Shown: positions 1 through 5,865 of the stretch, piece after piece
Layout of the letters: each line of letters opens with the position of its first letter
Numbering within the stretch: position 1 is the stretch's first letter
Assembly (NCBI GenBank): GCA_003157895.1
Contig: PMKW01000177.1
Coordinates: 1 to 6,051, forward strand
Source of the DNA: Methanoregula sp.
GTDB lineage: Archaea; Halobacteriota; Methanomicrobia; Methanomicrobiales; Methanospirillaceae
Length of the DNA: 6,051 nt
Reading direction: 5' to 3'
Notes under the pieces: model-generated
Seen by the model: only the letters and a program-made list of their open reading frames with translations
What the model was told of the DNA's origin: nothing
The model's database searches: none
Program-made: the position numbers and the translations under genes

Positions 1-279
1 CGAGTCGGTGAACTGGATGTAGCGGACGCGGTCGCCGGCCTTTGCGCCGTCGGTCGGGGTCACGAGCTTGCGGATTGGGCATGCGGGCTCCTGCTGCTCG
101 GAGAGCGGCGGGTGGGCGCTTGGATAGGCTGAGCCGGGGGCTCTGTGTCCCATGCAGAGGACAATGTCCTTGTCCGAGACATCCCGAAGCTTCGCGAGCT
201 TGTGGTCCGGGTTCATCTGCTTGCGCCGGTTCTCGGCGATCTGAGTCTGGCCGGGACCATACTGGGGTTTATATGCCAT
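1..279 (-). CDS. mcrG: Methyl-coenzyme M reductase subunit gamma, N-terminal part (partial)
   Basis: The first 93 codons are present; the reading frame runs off the left edge (family about 250 aa). McrG is the gamma subunit of MCR and helps form the F430 pocket. The start MAYKPQYGPGQTQIAENRRKQ and the blocks GHRAPGSAYPSAHPPLSEQQEP (44-65) and DGAKAGDRVRYIQFTDS (77-93) are close to other McrG N-termini. The ATG at 279 is 7 nt past the mcrC stop; GGAGTGAT (286-293), made partly from that stop codon, is the ribosome binding site. Codons here are strongly G/C-ending, as expected for a highly expressed gene. mcrA is expected next, outside the window. Confidence 0.97.
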   Translation of the reverse strand, partial: MAYKPQYGPGQTQIAENRRKQMNPDHKLAKLRDVSDKDIVLCMGHRAPGSAYPSAHPPLSEQQEPACPIRKLVTPTDGAKAGDRVRYIQFTDS

Positions 280-286
280 TGTTTTA

Positions 287-922
287 TCACTCCAATGTTT
301 TCTGTTTTTTCACGATTCGCATTACTGATGAAATGACTTCCGCCATCTTCTCGCGCGTGGGGGTCTGACCCCGGGTCACGCCGCTCACGATAGCCATCAC
401 CGTACCTTTGGTACGGATCTTGTCAGCAGGCGGCATCACCACCGTTGTCTTCACTCCCACCTTGGCGAGATCCTCGTAATCGATCGGGCACTGGGAAACG
501 ACAACTGCCTTCACATCACAGGCCTGGAGAATAAACCGGACCTTCTCCACGACATGGGAACGTACGTTTCCATGGTGGAGGATGGCGACCTTGTGTTTCT
601 CAATCTGTGCGATCTCTTTTTCGGTAAGTCCCATCGAGGCACCGAGGACGCCACCGGAAATTTTCGGAGCATCCGGGGGTACGCCGCTCCCCGCATAAAG
701 TACCAGCGTGCTGATACTGTATTCAACGCCCTGTTGTCGCAGACCGGAGGTGATATCGCACACCGGCTTCGTCACGTGGCGGTGGCCGGGAGACATCCCG
801 ACCACGATGACGTCCGGGTACCGGCACTCGGAGATGGTGCCCCGCTGGGCAATTCCGCCTCCTTTACCCATGCCCATCGCCTCGCGGCAGTCAACAACCT
901 GGGTTACTCGTCCGATTGGCAT
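287..922 (-). CDS. mcrC: Methyl-coenzyme M reductase operon protein C (activation factor)
   Basis: McrC (211 aa, slightly longer than the usual about 200) belongs to the multi-protein complex that reductively activates MCR to the Ni(I) state, in an ATP-dependent step with partner component A2. The start MPIGRVTQVVDCRE matches family N-termini. GMGKGGGIAQRGT (17-29), MSPGHRHVTKPVCDIT (43-58), LVLYAGSGVPPDAP (73-86) and PIDYEDLAKVGVKTTVVMP (146-164) are characteristic. Cysteines at 12, 33, 55, 135 and 145 are visible. The ATG is one base past the mcrD stop (TAAGATG), with only a weak AGGGA (933-937), so coupling to mcrD translation is likely. It ends TGA 7 nt before mcrG. The last ten residues (basic, RIVKKQKTLE) are variable in the family. 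Confidence 0.95.
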   Translation of the reverse strand: MPIGRVTQVVDCREAMGMGKGGGIAQRGTISECRYPDVIVVGMSPGHRHVTKPVCDITSGLRQQGVEYSISTLVLYAGSGVPPDAPKISGGVLGASMGLTEKEIAQIEKHKVAILHHGNVRSHVVEKVRFILQACDVKAVVVSQCPIDYEDLAKVGVKTTVVMPPADKIRTKGTVMAIVSGVTRGQTPTREKMAEVISSVMRIVKKQKTLE

Positions 923-923
923 C

Positions 924-1394
924 TTATTTGGTTCCCTGGATGATTACGGGTCTGGACTTGCTATTTGGATCAGCAAGACCCAGCATTTCCTTGTCCGCGT
1001 TCGGGCCGTACTTGCAGTAATCGACAAGCGACGGTTCGGTCTTCATGAACTTGCCCTCCTTTAATCCGAAGGGAAAATCGGTGAATACCGGTTTGATTGC
1101 GGTTTTGAGTGCGGGGATAACATCGCGGTTCTCGAGCTCGAGCAGGACTGTGCCTACATGAACCTGCAGTTCCATATCCTGGTCGCCAACACGGATCGTC
1201 TTCCTCATGGGATGAGGATTGGCGGTTCCTTTGGCGGGTCCGAAGGGAACTGTTGACGGAAGGCGTGGTCCATTGAGGACCATACGCCGTATTCCGGGAA
1301 CTGATATAATCCGGTTCAGCAGGCGCTCGGTTGTCTCGGGATTGAGAAACCGGTGAGAATCTATCCTGCACTGGGGGAACGTGGCTTCTGTCAT
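924..1394 (-). CDS. mcrD: Methyl-coenzyme M reductase operon protein D
   Basis: McrD (156 aa, normal length) is not part of the final MCR enzyme. It is known to associate with MCR and is thought to act in its assembly or maturation. Family marks are ERLLNRIISVPGIRRMVLNGPRLP (about 23-46), the basic MRKTIRVG with DMELQVHVG (63-81), and FPFGLKEGKFMKTEPSLVDYCKYGP (107-131). The ATG is 17 nt after mcrB; only a weak AAGGAT (1399-1404) precedes it, in keeping with much lower need for this protein than for McrB. It ends TAA one base before mcrC. Confidence 0.95.
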   Translation of the reverse strand: MTEATFPQCRIDSHRFLNPETTERLLNRIISVPGIRRMVLNGPRLPSTVPFGPAKGTANPHPMRKTIRVGDQDMELQVHVGTVLLELENRDVIPALKTAIKPVFTDFPFGLKEGKFMKTEPSLVDYCKYGPNADKEMLGLADPNSKSRPVIIQGTK

Positions 1395-1411
1395 TTGTAT
1401 CCTTGTGGGAT

Positions 1412-2725
1412 TTAAATACCCTTTGCAACTGCCTGCATCGGCTTCCTGAATGATTCGATCTGGCCGAAGGTATCCTGGTAAATCTTTGAGGTTGCTTCGG
1501 GACCGAACATCTGGGTGCCTGCATCAAGTGCGCATGCCGCTGCGATACAGGGCATACCGACACCGGCTGCGTGACGGGTAACGACGTGGTTACCGTTGAA
1601 TCCACCGGGGCCGCCACCACCATAGATCGAGTGGCTGAAGAACGAGAAACCAACTGCGACACCCATGGTGCGGCCGAAGTCGGAGCCGGGGAGGCCGGTC
1701 TCGTGCTCGAGCAGGTCGTTGAAGTAGAGCAGGGTTGCGGAAACTGCCTGGGCGAAACGTCCTGCACCACAGTTGACCATGGTTGCAGCAAGGGTACCTG
1801 CGGATGCATAGGCGTTCCAGAGCATCGGGTCCTTGGTGTCGTAGAAGATGTAGCCGCTCTTGCCCTTCTTGCCTGCCTTGATGACCTTGTCCTCAATGGC
1901 ACGCTCGACAAGGCTCTGCACGACAGTACCGATAGTACCGGTCTTGCCGTTTGCCTTCACAAGGTCATAGACCATGTTGTTTGCATTGAGTCCCTGGTAT
2001 GCGTAGAGCAGGAGCTGGGCACGCTCGAACGGGCCGATTGCGTTACCCATTTCGAATTCGCCGGCCTGTTCAAAAGTCGACATGAGGGTTGCAGCCTGCA
2101 TTGCATTCCGGTGGGTCATCATGACCGCGTGGTTTGCCGGGATGTTCCTGAGTGCAAAGCCGAGACCTTCGTTGTTCTGCGGGATGGACATGATCGTGAC
2201 GATGTTGCCGCCGTCCATGCTCATGGTCTGCGGGTAGGTACCCCAGACTGTACCCTTGACGTAGGGTCCGTCGAACATGCCGACCTTGTACTGCTCAATG
2301 AGTGCATAGGTGGTTGCTGCTGCAACGGCGGTTGATGCACAGTCGTAGGTTGCTGACGCATTGATACGGGTAGTCGGGATCTCGACAAGGATCATCTTGC
2401 CGCCGCCGACCTTGGTGATCTTGGTGTCGTCGCCTGCTTCGACCTGGACCATGTCCTTGATCTTGGCTGAGAGTGCATCGCAGTCCTTGACAACGCTGCA
2501 GCTCATGCTGCGGCCAAGGATCTGGTTGGACTTGCCGCCAAACTTACCGGTCTTGAGGGCTTCCTCGATGCCGGCGAAGTTGACTGCAACGGTCCTCTTG
2601 GTAAGGTCGATGATGCCTGCGGTTCCCTTGTTGACCAGCGGGCTGACCTTGTCAATGGAGACATTGCTCTTTAAGAGCTTACCCTCATCATCGTAGAGGT
2701 CTACGGTATCTTTGTATTTTGCCAT
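1412..2725 (-). CDS. mcrB: Methyl-coenzyme M reductase subunit beta
   Basis: McrB (437 aa; family about 435-445) is the beta subunit of the (alpha-beta-gamma)2 enzyme. MCR makes methane and CoM-S-S-CoB from methyl-CoM and CoB at nickel cofactor F430 in the cytoplasm. The N-terminus MAKYKDTVDLYDDEG is typical. The conserved active-site region SFFSHSIYGGGGPGGFNGNHVVTRH spans 361-385: F362 and Y368 fit the F430/substrate-pocket Phe and Tyr, and H380 fits the CoB-binding His, all shifted by one from the Methanothermobacter numbering as I recall it (361, 367, 379). ALDAGTQMFGPE near the C-terminus is also diagnostic. The gene is complete, starts behind GGAGGA, and is the first gene of mcrBDCG(A). 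Stop TAA is 17 nt before mcrD. Nothing looks truncated or odd. Confidence 0.98.
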   Translation of the reverse strand: MAKYKDTVDLYDDEGKLLKSNVSIDKVSPLVNKGTAGIIDLTKRTVAVNFAGIEEALKTGKFGGKSNQILGRSMSCSVVKDCDALSAKIKDMVQVEAGDDTKITKVGGGKMILVEIPTTRINASATYDCASTAVAAATTYALIEQYKVGMFDGPYVKGTVWGTYPQTMSMDGGNIVTIMSIPQNNEGLGFALRNIPANHAVMMTHRNAMQAATLMSTFEQAGEFEMGNAIGPFERAQLLLYAYQGLNANNMVYDLVKANGKTGTIGTVVQSLVERAIEDKVIKAGKKGKSGYIFYDTKDPMLWNAYASAGTLAATMVNCGAGRFAQAVSATLLYFNDLLEHETGLPGSDFGRTMGVAVGFSFFSHSIYGGGGPGGFNGNHVVTRHAAGVGMPCIAAACALDAGTQMFGPEATSKIYQDTFGQIESFRKPMQAVAKGI

Positions 2726-2731
2726 TTGAAT

Positions 2732-2737
2732 TCCTCC
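2732..2737 (-). promoter_or_regulatory. Ribosome binding site of mcrB
   Basis: The minus strand reads GGAGGA, 6 nt before the ATG at 2725, in an A/T-rich stretch with little pairing potential. It fixes the mcrB start and predicts strong initiation. Confidence 0.8.
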
Positions 2738-2758
2738 AAATTTTCGTTTAACCCTTAT

Positions 2759-2768
2759 ACAGTACTGT
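2759..2768. repeat. 10-bp perfect palindrome ACAGTACTGT upstream of mcrB
   Basis: ACAGTACTGT reads the same on both strands and lies 33 bp before the mcrB start, between the leader inverted repeat and the ribosome binding site. Its CAGTA/TACTG arms can also pair with the CAGTATAC arm of the neighbouring repeat, so the leader could adopt alternative folds. It may be an operator half; chance is possible. Confidence 0.35.
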
Positions 2769-2769
2769 C

Positions 2770-2821
2770 AGTGAGCGAAAGTATACTCTATCAGGTATAC
2801 TGGTAATGAGTGAAAGTCGCT
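2770..2821 (-). promoter_or_regulatory. Inverted repeat within direct repeats in the mcr leader
   Basis: AGTATAC (2780-2786) and GTATACT (2795-2801) form a perfect 7-bp inverted repeat with an 8-nt spacer. Two 13-nt direct repeats, 2770-2782 and 2805-2817 (core GAGYGAAAGT, 11 of 13 identical), lie 35 bp apart on its two sides. AGCGA (2774-2778) can also pair with TCGCT (2817-2821), enclosing the inner stem. Such a layout could be a protein operator (dyad plus repeats) or an RNA stem-loop in the leader. No known regulator site is recognised. Confidence 0.45.
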
Positions 2822-2828
2822 ATTGCAC

Positions 2829-2845
2829 GTCCCCTAGGAAGGGAC
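2829..2845 (-). promoter_or_regulatory. Hairpin at the predicted 5' end of the mcr leader
   Basis: GTCCC (2829-2833 on the plus strand) and GGGAC (2841-2845) form a 5-bp, mostly G-C stem, with one more G-T wobble possible, around a short loop. If the start site predicted from the TATA box is right, the stem is at or within a few bases of the transcript's 5' end. There it could stabilise the very abundant mcr message. Confidence 0.4.
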
Positions 2846-2866
2846 ATTGAATAATTCCCGATTTCG

Positions 2867-2875
2867 CCATATAAG
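2867..2875 (-). promoter_or_regulatory. TATA box of the mcr operon
   Basis: The minus strand reads CTTATATGG, the best match in the gap to the methanogen box A (T/C-TTATATA), in an AT-rich setting with CAATA just before it. Transcription would start about 25 nt on, near 2844-2848, giving a leader of roughly 120 nt before mcrB. Weaker TATA-like strings nearer the gene (GTATAC repeats at 2781-2800, TATAAGG near 2753-2759) would give a shorter leader and cannot be excluded. Confidence 0.55.
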
Positions 2876-2992
2876 TATTGCGATTTTATCCCGGAAAGAA
2901 ATTTTATTAATTGTACCGGATATTAACGAAAAAAGAAGGAATGTTCAAATACTACATATCTGTCCCATTTCATTGTTTTACGCAGTATTACG

Positions 2993-3005
2993 AAAATAAA
3001 AAAAA
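2993..3005 (-). terminator. Oligo-T tract, candidate archaeal terminator
   Basis: On the minus strand this reads eight T, one A, four T. Archaeal RNA polymerase commonly stops at runs of T without needing a hairpin, so this is a plausible final stop for transcripts reading out of mvhD. A second, weaker run of six T is at 2929-2934. Both lie upstream of the mcr TATA box and would insulate mcr from read-through. Confidence 0.5.
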
Positions 3006-3073
3006 GTGTTACGAACTTTGGCATCATCTCGATAAAATTCCAATTTTCCGGTGCGCTCTGTATAAAAATAGTT

Positions 3074-3124
3074 GGGTTGGGAAACTGCCCGGATGAAGGA
3101 ATTCAACCGGTTGTTTCCCTACCC
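3074..3124 (-). terminator. 51-nt imperfect hairpin followed by U-rich run, likely end of the hdr operon
   Basis: The outer arms GGGT (3074-3077) and ACCC (3121-3124) pair. After one T-T mismatch, GGGAAAC (3079-3085) pairs with GTTTCCC (3113-3119). After a small 3x2 internal loop, CCGG (3089-3092) pairs with CCGG (3107-3110), and after an A-A mismatch TGAA (3094-3097) pairs with TTCA (3102-3105) around a 4-nt loop. That gives 19 base pairs in one 51-nt rod. Both strands can form it. On the minus strand it is followed within 4-6 nt by TATTTTTATA, so it resembles a terminator or 3'-end stabiliser for hdrBA-mvhD, about 90 nt past the stop. A small structured RNA or a REP-like palindrome are alternatives. 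Confidence 0.6.
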
Positions 3125-3187
3125 TGAAATGGCTTGCAGTGCACGTTCTGGTGCGATCCGGTTGTTCCGGTTATAGGAAATTTTTAT

Positions 3188-3204
3188 GACGGGAGAACCC
3201 CGTC
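3188..3204 (-). other. Short inverted repeat just after mvhD
   Basis: GACGGG and CCCGTC pair perfectly around a 5-nt loop, starting about 10 nt past the mvhD stop. On the minus strand it is followed by an A-rich, not U-rich, run (ATAAAAA), so it does not look like an intrinsic terminator. It could protect the 3' end of the message. A 6-bp repeat can also occur by chance. Confidence 0.45.
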
Positions 3205-3213
3205 AACAATCAA

Positions 3214-3672
3214 TTATTTCTTGAGCTCCGTGAGGGGGCTCGGTCCGAGTTCGCGGATCGTGTTGACCACATCGGTCACAACAGCACCCCACTTCGCACC
3301 TTCGGATGCCGAGACAAAGGTCATCCGGAAGCGGCGGTCGTCAAGGCCGATGCTCTTCATTAAGCGCTTGACCATGAACATGCGTTTTGCTGCCTTGAAG
3401 TTACCCTCAAGGTAGTGGCAGTCACCGAAGTGACAGCCGGAAACAAGAACGCCATCTGCACCATCAGCGAACGCTTTGAGTACGAAGAGCGAGTCGAGAC
3501 GTCCCGTGCACATGACCCGGACAATCCGGATGTCGGGCGGGTACTGGATACGGCCGCCACCGGCAAGGTCAGCACCGGCATAGGAACACCAGTTGCAGAC
3601 GATACCCTGAATCTTGGGCTGCCAGATACCGGGTCCTCTTTCAGGGATAGTGAAGTTTCCTGGTGCAGACAT
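3214..3672 (-). CDS. mvhD: MvhD-type [2Fe-2S] subunit linking HdrA to its electron donor
   Basis: This 152-aa protein belongs to the MvhD/VhuD/FlpD family, the small iron-sulfur subunit that passes electrons from a hydrogenase or formate dehydrogenase into HdrA. Visible family marks are C26-N-W-C29 near the N-terminus, RVMCTGR (C55), the block DGVLVSGCHFGDCHY (C80, C85), and the helix EGNFKAAKRMFMVKRLM. These cysteines are the expected [2Fe-2S] ligands. The ATG overlaps the hdrA stop by one base (TAATG). A near-perfect Shine-Dalgarno, GGAGGTGA (3679-3686), lies inside the last hdrA codons, so translation is probably coupled at equal stoichiometry. No mvhG or mvhA follows: the next stretch is a noncoding gap and then mcr. 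The donor enzyme must therefore be encoded elsewhere and may not be an Mvh hydrogenase at all. The symbol follows the family name; it does not imply a complete Mvh enzyme. Confidence 0.93.
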   Translation of the reverse strand: MSAPGNFTIPERGPGIWQPKIQGIVCNWCSYAGADLAGGGRIQYPPDIRIVRVMCTGRLDSLFVLKAFADGADGVLVSGCHFGDCHYLEGNFKAAKRMFMVKRLMKSIGLDDRRFRMTFVSASEGAKWGAVVTDVVNTIRELGPSPLTELKK

Positions 3673-5855
3673 TACTGCTCACCTCCGAGCAGGAAGGCAT
3701 CGATCTGTGCCACGATCTGGGGGGTTGTGAAGTGGTTCATCCAGATTGCACCACCGGGGCAGAAGCCTCCACAGGTACCGCAGCCCTTGCACTTTGCCTC
3801 GGTGACCTGCATAACGGTGCGCCCGTCCTTTTCAACGAGTGCCAGTGCACTATAGGGGCAGAGGTTGACGCACATGCCGCAGCCTGCACATTTCTCTTCG
3901 ATACAGGTAGCGAAGTATGGCTCAAGCTCCACTTCACCCTTATGAATAGGGATGCTTGCTGCGGATGCTGCACCTTCGGCAGATGCTACCGTATCAGGAA
4001 TATCCTTGGGTCCCTGGCAGACACCGGCAAGGAAGACACCGGCTGTAGTTGTGCCGCATGGGTTCAGCTTCGGGTGAGCTTCGAGAAGCCATCCATCGCT
4101 TGAACAGGAAACCCCGAAGAGCTTACGGGTCCGGTTGGTATCCTCCTTGGGCTGGACTGCTGCTGCAAGCACGACAAGGTCGACTTCCATGTCAACTGGC
4201 CGGTTGAGGAGTGTGTCGTCTGTATAGACATGGAGGTTTTTCGTTTTGGGATCCTCAAGGATGTTTGCCACACGGCCGCGGATGAACTTGGCGCCCTCGT
4301 CCTGTATGCGGTAGTAGAACTCCTCGTACATCTTCCCGAATGAGCGGATATCCATGTAGAATATGTAGGGGACACACCCGGGGATCTTCTCGATGATCTG
4401 GTGGCAGTGTTTCAGGGAATACATACAGCAGAACCGCGAGCAGTAAGGCTTGCCGATACCGGTATTGTCACGGGAGCCCGCACAGAGCACGAAAGCTACG
4501 CGCTTCGGAGTCTCTCCGTCGCTCGGGCGGATGAGGTGCCCTCCGGTAGGACCGGATGCGCAGATAAGCCGCTCGAATTCGAGGCTCGTGATGACGTTCT
4601 CATACCGCTTGTACCCCCATTCCTGTTTATTCTCGATGGGGAAGATATCGTAGCCGGTTGCGAGGATGACTGTCCCGACCTTGACCTTGACGAACTCGTC
4701 CTTGGACTCGAGGTCGATTGCCCGCTTCTCAGTACCGCATGCGGTAACACAGATCCCGCACTTGACACAGGAATTGAAGTCGATTGTGTAGAGGAGGGGC
4801 ACGACCTGCGGGTGGTTGATGTAGATAGCCTTTCTCGGCTTCATGCCCACTTCGAATTCGTTGGGCTTGATAACCGGGCAGGCAGTCTCACAGTCACCGC
4901 AACCATTGCAGCCGCCGCCGACAATGCCGCGTGCCTCCGCTTCCGCGGGAGTGAGCACACCGCGTGCCTTCTTGCGGACGGTGACATCGAAGTTGCCGAT
5001 GTACCCTTCCACTTCATGGACCTCTGACCAGGTCATAAGCTCGATCAGCTGGGCCCTGCCGACATCTACCATTTTGGGTGTTAAGATGCACTGCGAACAG
5101 TCGAGGGTCGGGAAGGTCTTGTCGAGCTGGGACATACGCCCGCCGATACTTGTATCGGCTTCGACAAGATAGGTCTTGATACCTGCTGCAGCAAGGTCAA
5201 GGGCTGCCTGCATGCCGGCAACACCGGCTCCGACGACCATGGCCGCTTTCTCGACGGGTACGGTCTTCGGGAAGAGGTCCTGGAGGAGGGACGCCTTTGC
5301 AACGGCAATCCTGATCGCATCCTTTGCCTTTTCGGTTGAACCTTCGCGGTCATGCATGTGCACCCATGAGTTCTGCTCACGGATGTTTGCCATCTCGAAC
5401 CGGAACGGGTTCAGGCCGGCTTCCTTGGTTGCCGTCCTGAAGGTCGGTTCATGGAGACGGGGTGAGCAGGCTGAAACGACGACACCGGTAAGTTTGTTAT
5501 CCTTGATTGCCTTTGCAATCACGGCCTGCCCGGGCATTGAGCACATGTACTTGTAGTTGTCAACATAGGCTACATTCGGGATGGTTTTTGCATATTCCTG
5601 CACAGCAGGGATATCCATTGACCCGGCGATGTTGGTACCGCAGTGACAGATAAAAACACCGATACGTGCCTCCTGTTTTGTAGTGCTGCCAACTGTTGTT
5701 TTTGCCGGAGCAGCTGCGCTTGCGGCTGCTGTCTTGGGCTTTGCGGCAGGTGCTGCTACCTGCTTCTTAACTTCCTCTTTCACGGGAGCTACCTTCTTGG
5801 TGTCCTCTTTTTTAGACTCGTTTTTCTTGGTGGTTGCTTTCTTCTTTTCCGCCAT
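3672..5855 (-). CDS. hdrA: Heterodisulfide reductase subunit A, flavin/Fe-S bifurcating subunit with long N-terminal extension
   Basis: HdrA (727 aa) holds the FAD where electrons bifurcate between CoM-S-S-CoB and ferredoxin in the cytoplasmic Hdr complex. Residues 1-63 are a Lys/Ala/Pro-rich, probably disordered tail. The canonical protein starts at RIGVFICHCG (64-73), an N-terminal cysteine-containing domain with further cysteines at 105 and 130 (SACSPR). The dinucleotide-binding GAGVAG is at 209-214 with E-x-D near 232. An inserted ferredoxin domain has C316/319/322/326 and C363/366/369/373. A Cys-rich YCSRFCCMYS segment lies at 471-480. The C-terminal ferredoxin domain has C656/659/662/666 and C689/692/695/699. 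I chose the ATG at 5855 because GAGGTGG (5861-5867) sits 5 nt upstream. The in-frame ATG at 5915 would overlap hdrB, has no such site and adds a Cys/Arg-rich stretch unlike HdrA. Family members are usually about 650-670 aa, so the extra length is the tail. The stop overlaps the next gene's start. Confidence 0.97.
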   Translation of the reverse strand: MAEKKKATTKKNESKKEDTKKVAPVKEEVKKQVAAPAAKPKTAAASAAAPAKTTVGSTTKQEARIGVFICHCGTNIAGSMDIPAVQEYAKTIPNVAYVDNYKYMCSMPGQAVIAKAIKDNKLTGVVVSACSPRLHEPTFRTATKEAGLNPFRFEMANIREQNSWVHMHDREGSTEKAKDAIRIAVAKASLLQDLFPKTVPVEKAAMVVGAGVAGMQAALDLAAAGIKTYLVEADTSIGGRMSQLDKTFPTLDCSQCILTPKMVDVGRAQLIELMTWSEVHEVEGYIGNFDVTVRKKARGVLTPAEAEARGIVGGGCNGCGDCETACPVIKPNEFEVGMKPRKAIYINHPQVVPLLYTIDFNSCVKCGICVTACGTEKRAIDLESKDEFVKVKVGTVILATGYDIFPIENKQEWGYKRYENVITSLEFERLICASGPTGGHLIRPSDGETPKRVAFVLCAGSRDNTGIGKPYCSRFCCMYSLKHCHQIIEKIPGCVPYIFYMDIRSFGKMYEEFYYRIQDEGAKFIRGRVANILEDPKTKNLHVYTDDTLLNRPVDMEVDLVVLAAAVQPKEDTNRTRKLFGVSCSSDGWLLEAHPKLNPCGTTTAGVFLAGVCQGPKDIPDTVASAEGAASAASIPIHKGEVELEPYFATCIEEKCAGCGMCVNLCPYSALALVEKDGRTVMQVTEAKCKGCGTCGGFCPGGAIWMNHFTTPQIVAQIDAFLLGGEQ
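3675..3690 (-). promoter_or_regulatory. Strong ribosome binding site for mvhD inside hdrA
   Basis: Read on the minus strand, GGAGGTGA (3679-3686) matches the anti-Shine-Dalgarno end of archaeal 16S rRNA over eight bases. It stands 6 nt before the overlapping TAATG and is built from the Gly-Gly-Glu codons that end hdrA. It fixes the mvhD start and suggests coupled, high translation. Confidence 0.8.
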
Positions 5856-5865
5856 TTTTGCCACC

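Larger units (their letters stand above)
2726..3213. other. 488-bp intergenic region between the hdr and mcr transcription units
   Basis: No protein gene is convincing here on either strand. Composition becomes clearly AT-rich between about 2880 and 3070, unlike the flanking genes. On the minus strand the order is: hairpin (3188-3204), CCGG inverted repeat (3158-3170), 51-nt hairpin (3074-3124) with a U-rich run after it, an oligo-T tract (2993-3005) and a shorter one (2929-2934), the mcr TATA box (2867-2875), then the structured mcr leader. I read the part right of about 2990 as the 3' end of the hdr operon and the part left of about 2880 as the mcr promoter and leader. I saw no tRNA: there is no T-loop GTTCRANNC with a matching acceptor stem. 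Confidence 0.75.

Noticed and set aside
970..1911. Long minus-strand frame of 313 codons overlapping mcrB and mcrD
   Set aside because: It is an off-frame shadow: low-complexity Ser/Arg/Pro-rich product, while mcrB and mcrD in other frames match known proteins over their whole length.
1571..2335. 254-codon plus-strand frame antisense to mcrB
   Set aside because: It is produced by codon bias of the highly expressed mcrB; the product has no recognisable domain and there is no good start signal.
2753..2759. TATAAGG close to mcrB as its TATA box
   Set aside because: Transcription would begin at or inside the ribosome binding site, leaving no usable leader although a strong Shine-Dalgarno is present.
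3060..3070. TATAAAAATA on the plus strand as a promoter
   Set aside because: No plus-strand gene lies downstream, and the same bases are better explained as the U-rich run after the minus-strand hairpin.
2911..3096. Plus-strand 61-codon open frame starting at TTG (internal ATG at 2941) in the intergenic gap
   Set aside because: AT-rich, Lys/Tyr/Cys-rich product with no recognisable family. The GAAGGA abuts the internal ATG with no spacing. It overlaps the oligo-T terminators and ends inside the hairpin. Most likely noncoding.
3188..3204. Hairpin after mvhD as an intrinsic terminator
   Set aside because: On the transcribed strand it is followed by A-rich sequence, not a U-tract; kept only as an inverted repeat.
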